Positions 15,720 through 24,750 of a DNA stretch of 32,221 nucleotides are shown piece by piece. A program made the position numbers and the translations under genes. Position 1 is the stretch's first letter. Each line of letters starts with the position of its first letter. The notes below the pieces were generated by a model that saw nothing but the letters and a program-made list of their open reading frames with translations, had not been told where the DNA came from and did not search any database. The stretch is from Bacteroidota bacterium (GTDB lineage: Bacteria > Bacteroidota > Bacteroidia > AKYH767-A > OLB10), in contig CANFIN010000018.1 in the NCBI GenBank assembly GCA_947447155.1, positions 1 to 32,221 on the forward strand. The letters are read 5' to 3'.

Positions 15720-17831
15720 ATGTTGCAGCGCCGTGAATTTTTTGATACGCCAATTGAATATTTAAAGGGAGTTGGCCCTCAAAGAGGAGATGTGTTTAAA
15801 AAAGAATTTTCAATTTTTACATTCGAAGATTTATTGCATCATTATCCTTTTCGATACATCGACAGGTCGAAGTTTTACAACATTGTTGAATTAAATGCTG
15901 AAATGCCTTATATACAAATCAAAGGTAAATTAACTCGCATTCATTCGCATGGAGATAAAAGAACCACTCGTATTTCTGCTGTGTTTTCTGATCATACTGG
16001 TTCAATAGAATTGGTCTGGTTTCAAGGGCTTAAATGGATAAAAAATTATATCAAAACGAATGTTGAGTATATTGTTTTTGGCAAACCCTCTTCTTTTAAC
16101 GGCAAAATAAATATTGTTCATCCGGAAATTGAAGAATCTTCTAAAGCTGAACTATTTAATGGCCCCTCGTTAACGGGTATTTATAGTGTTACTGAAAAAG
16201 CACGGGCTTTCGGTTTAGATACAAAAGCAATTGTAAAACTTCAACGACATTTAATCGCATCTCTTCCAGTATTTATTCAGGATATTTTTAATGCAGATAT
16301 TTTGCAAAAGCATACATTAATGTCGTTGCGAGAAGCCTACGTAAATATTCATTTCCCGAAGGATGAATTGTCGTTAAGATTAGCAACTAGAAGGTTGAAG
16401 TTTGATGAATTGTTTTTTGTTCAATTACGCTTATTAAGAGCAAAGGCACATCGTAATGAAACATATAAAGGGAAAGTAATCTCAGTGATTGGAGAGGTGT
16501 TTAATACATTTTTTAAAAACCATCTTCCATTTGAATTGACCAATGCGCAAAAGCGAGTGCTTAAGGAAATAAGAATAGATATGGGTACCGGAAAGCAAAT
16601 GAACCGATTGCTGCAAGGTGATGTAGGAAGCGGAAAGACAATGGTTGCGCTCCTAAGTATTTTAATGCTGATAGATAATGGTTATCAAGCTTGCTTAATG
16701 GCGCCAACAGAAATATTAGCTAACCAGCATTATATTTCAATAAGTGAATTATTAAGCCCTATGAATATTCAGGTTGAATTACTCACTGGAAGTACAAAAA
16801 CGGCTAAGCGTAAAGTGATCCTACAGCAATTAAGTGAAGGACATTTAAAAATTATTATTGGTACGCATGCGCTCATTGAAGATCGAGTGCAGTTTAGTAA
16901 TTTAGGATTGGTTGTAATTGATGAACAACATCGATTTGGAGTACAACAAAGAGCTAAGTTATGGATGAAAGATGGAATTGCCCCTCATGTACTTGTTATG
17001 ACGGCAACGCCTATCCCCCGTACGCTTGCTATGACTCTTTATGGTGATCTTGATACCTCTGTGATTGACGAACTACCTCCCGGTAGAAAGCCAATAACAA
17101 CAACGCATCGGTTTGAATCTGCTCGACTCGCAGTAATCGGTTTTATGAAAAGTGAAATTGCAAAAGGCCGACAGGTTTATGTAGTCTATCCTTTAATTGA
17201 AGAATCAGAAAAATTAGATTATGCTAATTTATTTGAAGGATATGAAGCGATTTGCCAAGAGTTTCCTTTGCCTCAGTATTCTGTAAGTATTGTCCATGGA
17301 AAAATGAAGCCCGCTGAAAAGGAGGCGGAGATGCAGAGATTTGTTAGTGGTAAAACAAATATTATGGTTGCAACAACAGTAATTGAAGTAGGAGTGAATG
17401 TGCCAAATGCTTCTATAATGGTAATTGAGTCCGCTGAGCGTTTTGGATTGTCTCAGTTACATCAGTTACGCGGACGAGTTGGTCGTGGTGCTGATCAAAG
17501 CTATTGTATATTGATGACAGGAATTAAACTAAGTAATGAAGGTCGCTTACGTTTAAAAACAATGTGTGATACGAATAATGGATTTGAAATTGCAGAAGTA
17601 GATTTAAAATTAAGAGGTCCTGGCGATATTACAGGAACACAACAAAGTGGTATCGTTGATCTACATATTGCTGACCTTGCAAAAGACCGCGCCATCATGG
17701 AAGAAGCAAAAGTAGTTGCAGAAGAAGTGGTTAATAAAGATTACAAATTAGAAGAAGCAAGGCATTTATTTATCCGCGAAAAATTAATGCGTCTCGATAA
17801 AGAAAAAACTAATTTCAGCAGGGTAAGTTAA
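15720..17831 (+). CDS. recG: ATP-dependent DNA helicase RecG
   Basis: RecG remodels stalled replication forks and Holliday junctions. The 703 residues carry the N-terminal wedge domain (IEYLKGVGPQRG, then HHYPFRYIDRS, and an OB-fold of about 60-160). The helicase core follows: Walker A GDVGSGKT (300-307), MAPTEILANQH, DEQHRFGV (401-408; DEQH box), MTATPIPRTLAMTLYGDLD, and the motif V/VI region with TTVIEVGVNVPNA and QLRGRVGRG. The C-terminal LRGPGDITGTQQSG is RecG-specific. No other Met precedes the wedge domain, so ATG 15720 is the start despite its nearness to a -7 motif. The stop shares TTAA with the convergent ispF gene. Confidence 0.97.
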   Translation: MLQRREFFDTPIEYLKGVGPQRGDVFKKEFSIFTFEDLLHHYPFRYIDRSKFYNIVELNAEMPYIQIKGKLTRIHSHGDKRTTRISAVFSDHTGSIELVWFQGLKWIKNYIKTNVEYIVFGKPSSFNGKINIVHPEIEESSKAELFNGPSLTGIYSVTEKARAFGLDTKAIVKLQRHLIASLPVFIQDIFNADILQKHTLMSLREAYVNIHFPKDELSLRLATRRLKFDELFFVQLRLLRAKAHRNETYKGKVISVIGEVFNTFFKNHLPFELTNAQKRVLKEIRIDMGTGKQMNRLLQGDVGSGKTMVALLSILMLIDNGYQACLMAPTEILANQHYISISELLSPMNIQVELLTGSTKTAKRKVILQQLSEGHLKIIIGTHALIEDRVQFSNLGLVVIDEQHRFGVQQRAKLWMKDGIAPHVLVMTATPIPRTLAMTLYGDLDTSVIDELPPGRKPITTTHRFESARLAVIGFMKSEIAKGRQVYVVYPLIEESEKLDYANLFEGYEAICQEFPLPQYSVSIVHGKMKPAEKEAEMQRFVSGKTNIMVATTVIEVGVNVPNASIMVIESAERFGLSQLHQLRGRVGRGADQSYCILMTGIKLSNEGRLRLKTMCDTNNGFEIAEVDLKLRGPGDITGTQQSGIVDLHIADLAKDRAIMEEAKVVAEEVVNKDYKLEEARHLFIREKLMRLDKEKTNFSRVS

Positions 17832-18310
17832 TTTGTTTTTTGAATTAATACTACAGCATATGCTGCAACACCTTCTTCTCTTCCAACATAACCAAGTTTT
17901 TCATTGGTAGTTGCTTTTATAGAAATGTCTTCTAAATCAATCTTTAATATCGGTGCTAATTGCACTTTCATCTCATCAATATGAGGTTTGATTTTTGGTT
18001 TTTCTAAAACTAAACTGATATCGGCATTACTTACAGAATAATTTCGTTCTTCAATTAATTGAATAACCTTTTCCAATAGAATTTTACTGTCAATATTTTT
18101 AAAAGAAGCATCTGTGTCAGGAAAATAAAAGCCAATGTCTTTTAATCCAGCTGCACCTAGTAATGCGTCGCATAATGCATGTATAATTACATCAGCATCA
18201 GAATGTCCTAGAGCACCTTTCTCGTGCGCGATTTCAACACCTCCAAGTATTAGCCTTCTACCTACTTGTAATTGATGAACATCGAAACCAAATCCTACTT
18301 TAATTTTCAT
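17828..18310 (-). CDS. ispF: 2-C-methyl-D-erythritol 2,4-cyclodiphosphate synthase
   Basis: IspF closes the cyclodiphosphate ring in the non-mevalonate isoprenoid pathway. The 160 residues match the family length. Metal ligands are Asp10 and His12 in GFGFDVH and His44 in VIIHALCDAL. LGHSDADV (35-41), GLKDIGFYFPDTD, IKPHIDEM and the C-terminal TTNEKLGYVGREEGVAAYAV are all typical. It lies downstream of porV on the same strand, separated by a stable hairpin at 18324-18347 only 14 bases from its ATG. Expression may therefore rely on read-through or on a promoter I cannot see. It converges with recG, with a four-base overlap of stops. Confidence 0.97.
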   Translation of the reverse strand: MKIKVGFGFDVHQLQVGRRLILGGVEIAHEKGALGHSDADVIIHALCDALLGAAGLKDIGFYFPDTDASFKNIDSKILLEKVIQLIEERNYSVSNADISLVLEKPKIKPHIDEMKVQLAPILKIDLEDISIKATTNEKLGYVGREEGVAAYAVVLIQKTN

Positions 18311-18323
18311 ATTGTTTAAAATG

Positions 18324-18347
18324 AAACAAGGGCTTTCGCCCTTGTTT
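18324..18347 (-). terminator. Hairpin terminator or attenuator between porV and ispF
   Basis: AAACAAGGGC (18324-18333) and GCCCTTGTTT (18338-18347) form a perfect 10-bp stem. On the minus strand the loop is GAAA, a stable tetraloop, followed by CATTTT. The T run after the stem is weak on the minus strand and stronger on the plus strand. It lies just after the porV stop, so a minus-strand terminator with partial read-through into ispF is likely. Confidence 0.65.
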
Positions 18348-18349
18348 TT

Positions 18350-19561
18350 TTATTCTGTATCTTCATTATTCTTGTTCACTGAATTTGCATCAAAGTCAAA
18401 TGTGAGTGTAAAGTGCAATGTGTTTTCTAGAGGGTTACGTTGGTCTGTTGGAATTAAATAAGCCAGGTCTAATCCAAAAACATTGTATTTTAAACCAGCG
18501 CCTAATGTGAAATATTTTCTGTTCCCTTTTGTTTTATCTTCATAAAAATAGCCAGCTCTGAATGCAAATTGCTTGTCATACCAATATTCCATTCCAAATC
18601 CAATATTAACTTCTCTCAATTCTTCTTTTGCTCCGCCTGGCGCATCGCTAAACGATTGGAAAATTCCTTGAGCAATTCCTACATCAGGATCTTTTCCGAA
18701 TAAGATAACAGAGTTAGAACTATTAGTTGAATCTTGCGTGTAGATAGGAGGGGTAGGAACTAATAATTTATTAAAATCTAAACCGAATGATAAATCATTA
18801 TACTCATTTAGCTTAAGTTTTAATCCAGGACCTAATCGAAGGTTTGTTGGAATAAAGTTTTTTGTTCCAGTTTCAGTGTAAGAGATTTTTGCTCCGATAT
18901 TACTAATGTTGATTCCTGCAGTAACTATGGCATCCATTCCACCTAATTCTATTTCTTTTTGATAAAAACCAGAAACGTCGGCTGCTACTGAATTCCCAGC
19001 TTTGCTGTCAGTACCTTCAACAGCAGTTCCTCCAGTTAAATTAGAATGAATGTATCGTAATGCCATTCCACCACTAAAATTATCACTTAATTTTCTAGAG
19101 TACGCAATATCAAATGCAAATTCATTTGGTTTAAAATCGCGGATAGTATTACCATTGTTATCTGTAAAAGTAATATTTCCTAGTGAAAAATATCTTAATG
19201 AACTACCTATTGCTTGATTCCCTTTTAATTTTGAATAGCCTGAAACATATGCAATAAACATATCATTTACTAAAGCTTTTAACCAAGGAGTGTACGATAC
19301 TGCAAACCCGGATTTCTTTTCATTGAATGCAAGTTTCGCAGGGTTCCAATGTATTGAGTTTACATCAGCGGATGATGAAACTCCAATGTCGCCCATACCA
19401 CCTGCGCGTGCTTCAGGAGAAATCCCTAAAAATGGTACTGCTGTGGTGATAGTATTTATTTGTCCTAATAAGTTAGATTGACTAGAAGTCTGAGCACTAC
19501 CAATCTGACTAACTCCAAGAAAGATGGTAAAAACAAGTTGGGCTTTAAAGTTCAATTTCAT
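18350..19561 (-). CDS. porV: Type IX secretion system outer-membrane protein PorV
   Basis: PorV is a FadL-like outer-membrane barrel that carries T9SS cargo from the translocon to the PorU sortase complex. From ATG 19561 the protein has 403 residues: a signal peptide ending GSAQ, then the hallmark N-terminal region (TTAVPFLGISPEARAGGMGD and SIHWNPAKLAF), then barrel strands to TLTFDFD near the end. The open frame extends to a TTG at 19594, but that codon overlaps a -7 element. porU lies 69 bases upstream on the same strand, the classic porU-porV pairing. The hairpin at 18324 follows. Confidence 0.94.
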   Translation of the reverse strand: MKLNFKAQLVFTIFLGVSQIGSAQTSSQSNLLGQINTITTAVPFLGISPEARAGGMGDIGVSSSADVNSIHWNPAKLAFNEKKSGFAVSYTPWLKALVNDMFIAYVSGYSKLKGNQAIGSSLRYFSLGNITFTDNNGNTIRDFKPNEFAFDIAYSRKLSDNFSGGMALRYIHSNLTGGTAVEGTDSKAGNSVAADVSGFYQKEIELGGMDAIVTAGINISNIGAKISYTETGTKNFIPTNLRLGPGLKLKLNEYNDLSFGLDFNKLLVPTPPIYTQDSTNSSNSVILFGKDPDVGIAQGIFQSFSDAPGGAKEELREVNIGFGMEYWYDKQFAFRAGYFYEDKTKGNRKYFTLGAGLKYNVFGLDLAYLIPTDQRNPLENTLHFTLTFDFDANSVNKNNEDTE

Positions 19562-19591
19562 AATAGATGATTCTTCTATTTTATAAGTAAG

Positions 19592-19599
19592 CAAATATA
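19592..19599 (-). promoter_or_regulatory. Candidate -7 promoter element of porV
   Basis: The minus strand reads TATATTTG followed by C, an exact TAnnTTTG match, 30 bases before ATG 19561. TTA stands 20 bases upstream, one base from a TTG. It suggests that porV can be transcribed independently of porU. Confidence 0.5.
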
Positions 19600-19630
19600 G
19601 GGATTTCGGTAATTAAATCTAATTTTCTTT

Positions 19631-22600
19631 TTAACGAAGGATCACCAGTTTTTCGATTTTCTCTGCCGTCTCTCCATCCGCAGTTCTTATCTTTAATCTG
19701 TAAATGTAGGCTCCTTGTCCTATTTTATCTCCAAATTCATCCTTACCATCCCAAGTTAAAGGATTGTTTCTATAACCATCGCAAATTTGATAGTTGCTTA
19801 AAGTGCGAATTAGCTTACCTGAAACAGTAAAGATTTGAACCTGAATTGTCATGCCAGTGCATGGTTTATTATGTTCAAAGTAAAAAGAAGTATTAGTGCT
19901 AAAAGGGTTTGGATAATTAAGTAAATGATCAATAGAAAGAGTCGACGAATTTGAAACAGTAAATTCTGTTGTAGTTAATGAGGAGTTGCCATTAATGTCC
20001 CAAGCTTTTAATGTTAGTGTGTGTGGCCCTTCCGATAAGTCGGATAATTTATATTTCACGATTCCTTTTTGATAGCTATTTAATTCTGATTCATAATAAT
20101 CATTGAGAACGAGAACTGATTGCTGATTATTGTCTAAAACGGCTGTAATATCATGTCCAATTCCATTTCCAACGGTATTTATACCACTTGAGTCTGATAA
20201 TTTTGCGTAAATGATTGGGCTTTCGCTAGTCATTCCGCCTGATGTAAAATTATCATCATTAAGGTATAAATTAATTCTTGGCCCATCTTGATCATTTAAC
20301 CCATTAGCCGAAATGCCTCCGATTGTAACTGACTCATCAAAGCCATTGCCATCGATGGTTTCATCGTGTGCATAGTAACTTAAACGACCAACACCAAATT
20401 GGTAATTTATATCCTTTGGGACAATGAAACTGCAATTAAAAATCCCATTGGTCACTGACGATTTTCCCCTGTATATAATATTCTTTCGCAATAAAAAACT
20501 ATCAGGCAAACTAACATCATTTCCATTTGCATCATTAACCAAATTATAAATCATGCTTTTCTTATCATAAATGGTTGTATAAACAGTTCCATTAAAATTT
20601 GATTGAACGGAATTAGTTTGATCAACTACTTTTCCTTTGATTGTTATTTTACTAAGTGCTTTAATGGTGTCAGATATTAATCCGTCTTGTGTGATTTCGT
20701 CAGTAATAATTTTTAAAGCAGGATAGGCCAATTGAATTGAGGGGTCTCCTAGTAATGTGACATTTCGATTGCCTGGATTTTCAATTTTTGCTAAACGTTG
20801 TATATCACCTATACGTGGCATTTCTCCGTTAATAGGCGTGAACATATATTTTAATAAGTCCGCATTAATCACCTCATTGTCTAAAGCAAATGCAAGACGA
20901 ACTGTTGTGAATAAACAAATTCCACCACCTTTATTATTCAATAGAATAAGTTCTCCTGCTGCAGTTCTTTTGGGATCGTCAAATCTGCTGAACTCGCAGG
21001 TCGCTGTTATAAATGCCGGCATACTATTAATATTCGTCCAGCTATTAATCATGTCAATATTTAATATTGATTCTGCAGACCAGCCAAGTTCTCCACCATG
21101 ACCTGTATAATTAATTAAGAAGGCGCCCTTTTCAATTCTTTTATTGATGGCCTCATTTACCTCGGGATATCGTTGACCACCAGGAGTGGATTGTTGTTCG
21201 TAGGCGTCGCTAACAATTTTATCAATATTATAAACAGGATTGTTATTTGAAACGGTTGTGGCTATACGCTCACTTTGTCGGAAATGCAAATTTCGATCTT
21301 GATCATCGGCAACAAAACAAAGTACGTTTCTCCAGTCGCCAAAGCGCGAAGAATTATTAGATGCACAGGATGCTGCGGAAGTTGTGCTTCCAGGAGTTTC
21401 ATAGGTAATAATTTTATCAATCATTAAACGAGCATCGGTAATATCTCTGACCGGAATTCGACCGATTCCAACATCTATTAATTCTGCACCTGTAAGTGTT
21501 CCTTCATTAGAATCCAGCATTCCAAAAAAATCATCGGAAGTATAAGATGCAATTAATGATATTGAATTTTCAGATTGAAATGTTGTGATGTAATTAGTAT
21601 TTCCTCCAATCCTGTTCTTAGGGTCGTAGGAACCATCTCCGAATAATAATACATATTTAGGTGGAGTGCCTAAAGAAACAGATCGGTCATAAAACATTTT
21701 AATATAATCACGAATTGCTGCTACATCTTGAGAGCCTGAACCAAATTCATTGAAAATCTCTTCTGTTGTTGCTATTGCTACTTTCATTCCGTCATGAGTT
21801 CTTCTAAAATTAGCTAATCGTTCTGCTTCGGAAAGAAAATCAGGATGTGTAATAATTAAAAAATCACTTTGGGGTAAGCCATGTAAATTTTGATTCTTTA
21901 ATCTTCCACAATAGGCAGGCGACTTAAAACTATTATTAAAGATATAATACTGTTTAACTTCATTTATTTGAGAATTTGAATGAAAGGTCCCAGTTGAATT
22001 ATTAAAATCGTAAATCTGATTTGAGACGTTAGTAACATCACTAATATTCCAAATATTTTCTGAGCCTGATAAATTACTGATTAAATATTGGCTTATTGCA
22101 TTTGGATTTAAGGTGTCTACATCTCTAAATAGCATTTCAGATCCAACATGCTTAAGTTTCCTTATTGCATTTAATTCAATATAATTAATCCACCCAGTAG
22201 AAGAAGAATTGTATGGAGTATAGTTATAGTTTAAACTGATATTATCTGAGCCGCTAAAAAATGTCGACGTAGCTGTATTTCCTCTGGCAAAGTCATCTGT
22301 ATAATTAGTTCCAACATTAGAAATTGTTTGAGTTAATATTGTTGAACCATTAAAGCTGATGGAAAATTTACTGCTGCTAAATGTACTTGTTGAAGTTCTT
22401 GAAATAACAGCTGAAGTAAAATTAACTGAACCTGGTTGAATGTTGGGGAAGCTAAAGTCAAAGTTTTGATTTAAATCAACATCAAAGGCATCGCCATACC
22501 AATTGCGCCCAGATTTAATAAAGTTGAATTCGTCTTTCTCGTGGAATGCACAATCAATAAACTGATCTACAATTCTGGTTGCTGGTATTCCTGTTAACGA

Positions 22601-23467
22601 TGGGATATCTTGAATTCTTTTGCCTAATCCATTATTGTTGATTGTAATAAAATAATAGGTGCTGTCACTAAACAAGTTTTTAGAGTGAATGTATTTTTTG
22701 TCGTTGGTAATCCATTTCCATGTATTCTGCGAAGAGCCATAAAAAATAAAATAATCACCATTATTAAATATTCCATTATTGTCAACATCGTAAATTTGAA
22801 TTGCATTTTCTTGAAGGTCATCTAAACGGAATTCGTTGTTTGATAATGGGAGCATTCCTCCGCCATTACCGTATAATTTTAAATCATTAATATTTATGTC
22901 GCCAACGACTAATCCACATTGTTTAATAAAATCATAGTCTATTTTATAGACCCCATTGTCGAAAGTGGCAATTTTGGCCCAATTTCCCGAAGATAAAATT
23001 GAGTTGGAGGCTGTCGCCGAACTGTAATTAGTTATTCGCCCAAGACTTTTTTGAATTTGAATTGTGATAGAATCTAGCTTTTCGTAACCACCTTGTATGT
23101 TTCTTCTAAATGGGTTGATTTTTAAAATTGTGTAGTGTGATTTATTAGAAATAGCAGATTCTTTAGATAGAACCTGACTAAAATCCAAACTGGCCTTTTC
23201 AAGTAATTTATTTTCTTCATCCGAACACTTCGAATAATAGGCACTAGAGATTGAAAACTGAGCAATTCCTTCAATCGTTTGCTGGATAAATGGATAGTTT
23301 TCATTTTCATAATTGCAATTAGTGCAATAAATAGTTGGACTTCCAGCAATATCCGATGAAACACCGCTCCAATTGGGGGTTATTTTTAAGGTTTGTCCTA
23401 TACCTGTTAAGACAATAAGGTTAAATAAAATTAAAAGCGCATTTCTAAGGGCAAATGAATTATGCAT
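19631..23467 (-). CDS. porU: Type IX secretion system sortase-like peptidase PorU
   Basis: PorU is the surface C25-family (gingipain-like) cysteine peptidase that removes C-terminal signals from T9SS cargo. From ATG 23467 the protein has 1278 residues; the longer frame would need TTG 23488. A signal peptide ends near GIGQ. The C25 domain occupies roughly the central third: PKYVLLFGDGSYDPKNR, the catalytic His790 in NYTGHGGELGW and Cys824 in TATCEFSRFDDP, 34 residues apart as expected. GGGICLFTTVRLAF follows. The C-terminus has YPNPFSTNTSFYFEH and WDGKDEFGDKIGQGAYIYRL, a FlgD-like/T9SS C-terminal domain. It is divergent from the porP-like gene and followed by porV. The identification is secure. 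Confidence 0.95.
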   Translation of the reverse strand: MHNSFALRNALLILFNLIVLTGIGQTLKITPNWSGVSSDIAGSPTIYCTNCNYENENYPFIQQTIEGIAQFSISSAYYSKCSDEENKLLEKASLDFSQVLSKESAISNKSHYTILKINPFRRNIQGGYEKLDSITIQIQKSLGRITNYSSATASNSILSSGNWAKIATFDNGVYKIDYDFIKQCGLVVGDININDLKLYGNGGGMLPLSNNEFRLDDLQENAIQIYDVDNNGIFNNGDYFIFYGSSQNTWKWITNDKKYIHSKNLFSDSTYYFITINNNGLGKRIQDIPSLTGIPATRIVDQFIDCAFHEKDEFNFIKSGRNWYGDAFDVDLNQNFDFSFPNIQPGSVNFTSAVISRTSTSTFSSSKFSISFNGSTILTQTISNVGTNYTDDFARGNTATSTFFSGSDNISLNYNYTPYNSSSTGWINYIELNAIRKLKHVGSEMLFRDVDTLNPNAISQYLISNLSGSENIWNISDVTNVSNQIYDFNNSTGTFHSNSQINEVKQYYIFNNSFKSPAYCGRLKNQNLHGLPQSDFLIITHPDFLSEAERLANFRRTHDGMKVAIATTEEIFNEFGSGSQDVAAIRDYIKMFYDRSVSLGTPPKYVLLFGDGSYDPKNRIGGNTNYITTFQSENSISLIASYTSDDFFGMLDSNEGTLTGAELIDVGIGRIPVRDITDARLMIDKIITYETPGSTTSAASCASNNSSRFGDWRNVLCFVADDQDRNLHFRQSERIATTVSNNNPVYNIDKIVSDAYEQQSTPGGQRYPEVNEAINKRIEKGAFLINYTGHGGELGWSAESILNIDMINSWTNINSMPAFITATCEFSRFDDPKRTAAGELILLNNKGGGICLFTTVRLAFALDNEVINADLLKYMFTPINGEMPRIGDIQRLAKIENPGNRNVTLLGDPSIQLAYPALKIITDEITQDGLISDTIKALSKITIKGKVVDQTNSVQSNFNGTVYTTIYDKKSMIYNLVNDANGNDVSLPDSFLLRKNIIYRGKSSVTNGIFNCSFIVPKDINYQFGVGRLSYYAHDETIDGNGFDESVTIGGISANGLNDQDGPRINLYLNDDNFTSGGMTSESPIIYAKLSDSSGINTVGNGIGHDITAVLDNNQQSVLVLNDYYESELNSYQKGIVKYKLSDLSEGPHTLTLKAWDINGNSSLTTTEFTVSNSSTLSIDHLLNYPNPFSTNTSFYFEHNKPCTGMTIQVQIFTVSGKLIRTLSNYQICDGYRNNPLTWDGKDEFGDKIGQGAYIYRLKIRTADGETAEKIEKLVILR

Positions 23468-23546
23468 TTTTATCGATTGCTTAATCAAAATCTATTTTCA
23501 AATATTTTTTTTGTAAAATAAGTAAATTCAAAGAAGAAAAATTAAA

Positions 23547-23575
23547 TTTGTCGGTGCGATGTATAACTTATTTTG
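23547..23575 (+). promoter_or_regulatory. Weak candidate promoter in the porU/porP divergent gap
   Basis: TTTG at 23547-23550, 17 bases, then TTATTTTG (23568-23575) followed by CATC resembles the -33/-7 pair used elsewhere here, with one mismatch to TAnnTTTG. It would give the porP-like gene a leader of roughly 115 bases. The rest of the 233-base gap (23468-23700) is AT-rich and I see no other structure. Confidence 0.3.
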
Positions 23576-23700
23576 CATCTTTGAAGTATAAATGGAAGTT
23601 TTAACGGATGTCTCTAATGGTTTATTGCAATTAAAATTATTATTTGTGTAACATATTTTAGATACTCCGTATAAGTTGCCGAAGTCAAAAGTAAATCATT

Positions 23701-24711
23701 ATGATAAAGAAAATATTATTGGGTTTGTTATTGTTTGCTGGCATATCTGCTAGAGCTCAAGACCCTCAGTTTACGCAGTTTTATGCGAACCCTATGTATC
23801 TGAACCCTGCTTTTGCAGGCTCAGCACGTTGCCCTCGTGTAGCCATAAATTATAGGAATCAATGGCCAGCCCTAAAGAAAACTTACATTACCACTTCAGC
23901 ATCTTATGATCAGCATTTTGATATGCTAAATGGAGGTGTTGGTTTAATGGTGATGAATGATAAAGCTGGTGAAGGCACAATTGCAACTACTAATATTAGT
24001 GGGATATACGCTTATCAATTGAATCTTAATCGAAAGGTATCTATGCGTTTCGGACTTCAAGGGACTTATGTTCAAAAGAAACTTGATTGGGACAAATTGA
24101 CTTTTGGAGATATGATTGATCCACGATATGGCTTTGTTTATGAAACTCAAGAGGTTCGTCCTAAGGAATCACGTTCATTCATGGATTTTTCAAGCGGAAT
24201 GATTATTTATTCGAGTAAATTGTATGGAGGCTTAGCTTTGCATCACATGACACAACCAGATGAGGCCTTTATAGTGAAAGGCTCAAGTAAATTACCAATG
24301 AAAATCACAGCACATATGGGAGCCTTATTGCCAGTTGGCGATGGTGCCGGTCGTGGTTACAGAGGAAGTGTAAATAAGGATGAAGGAACTTTTATTTCAC
24401 CTAATATTTTATTTCAACAACAAGGTTCATTTAATCAATTAAATGTAGGTATGTACATCCTCCATTCCCCAATTGTGGGTGGATTATGGTACCGCGGGAA
24501 CTTTGGAAAGGATAAATTTATTTCTAGTGATTCATTTATTGCATTAATTGGATTGCAAAGAGGAATGTTCAAATTTGGGTATAGTTATGATGTAACTGTT
24601 TCATCTTTAAGCAATTCAACTGGAGGTTCCCATGAGCTTAGCTTGGGTCTGCAGTTTGAGTGTAAGCCAAAAAAGAAAAGATTCCGTGCAATAAGTTGCC
24701 CTAGTTTTTAG
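23701..24711 (+). CDS. PorP/SprF family type IX secretion system membrane protein
   Basis: This is a 336-residue outer-membrane beta-barrel of the PorP/SprF family. A signal peptide ends ISARAQ and is followed by the family signature DPQFTQFYANPMYLNPAFAG and YRNQWPAL. NGGVGLMVMNDKAGEG, YAYQLNLN and GLALHHMTQPDEAF are also typical, and the protein ends in a basic stretch and ISCPSF. PorP anchors the T9SS PorK/PorN ring; SprF is needed for export of SprB-like adhesins. Many paralogues exist, so I do not assign porP itself. It is paired with gldJ (39 bases) rather than with gldK-L-M-N, and is divergent from porU-porV. Confidence 0.92.
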   Translation: MIKKILLGLLLFAGISARAQDPQFTQFYANPMYLNPAFAGSARCPRVAINYRNQWPALKKTYITTSASYDQHFDMLNGGVGLMVMNDKAGEGTIATTNISGIYAYQLNLNRKVSMRFGLQGTYVQKKLDWDKLTFGDMIDPRYGFVYETQEVRPKESRSFMDFSSGMIIYSSKLYGGLALHHMTQPDEAFIVKGSSKLPMKITAHMGALLPVGDGAGRGYRGSVNKDEGTFISPNILFQQQGSFNQLNVGMYILHSPIVGGLWYRGNFGKDKFISSDSFIALIGLQRGMFKFGYSYDVTVSSLSNSTGGSHELSLGLQFECKPKKKRFRAISCPSF

Positions 24712-24720
24712 TTTATTTAC

Positions 24721-24728
24721 CATATTTG
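24721..24728 (+). promoter_or_regulatory. Weak candidate -7 element between the porP-like gene and gldJ
   Basis: CATATTTG followed by CG differs from TAnnTTTG at one base and lies 22 bases before the gldJ ATG. It could give gldJ its own transcript in addition to read-through from the porP-like gene. Confidence 0.3.
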
Positions 24729-24750
24729 CGAATTCAAAGCTTCAAAAAAC

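Noticed and set aside
20757-21101. 114-residue plus-strand frame in porU
   Set aside because: It lies opposite the catalytic His/Cys region of PorU, whose coding is certain.
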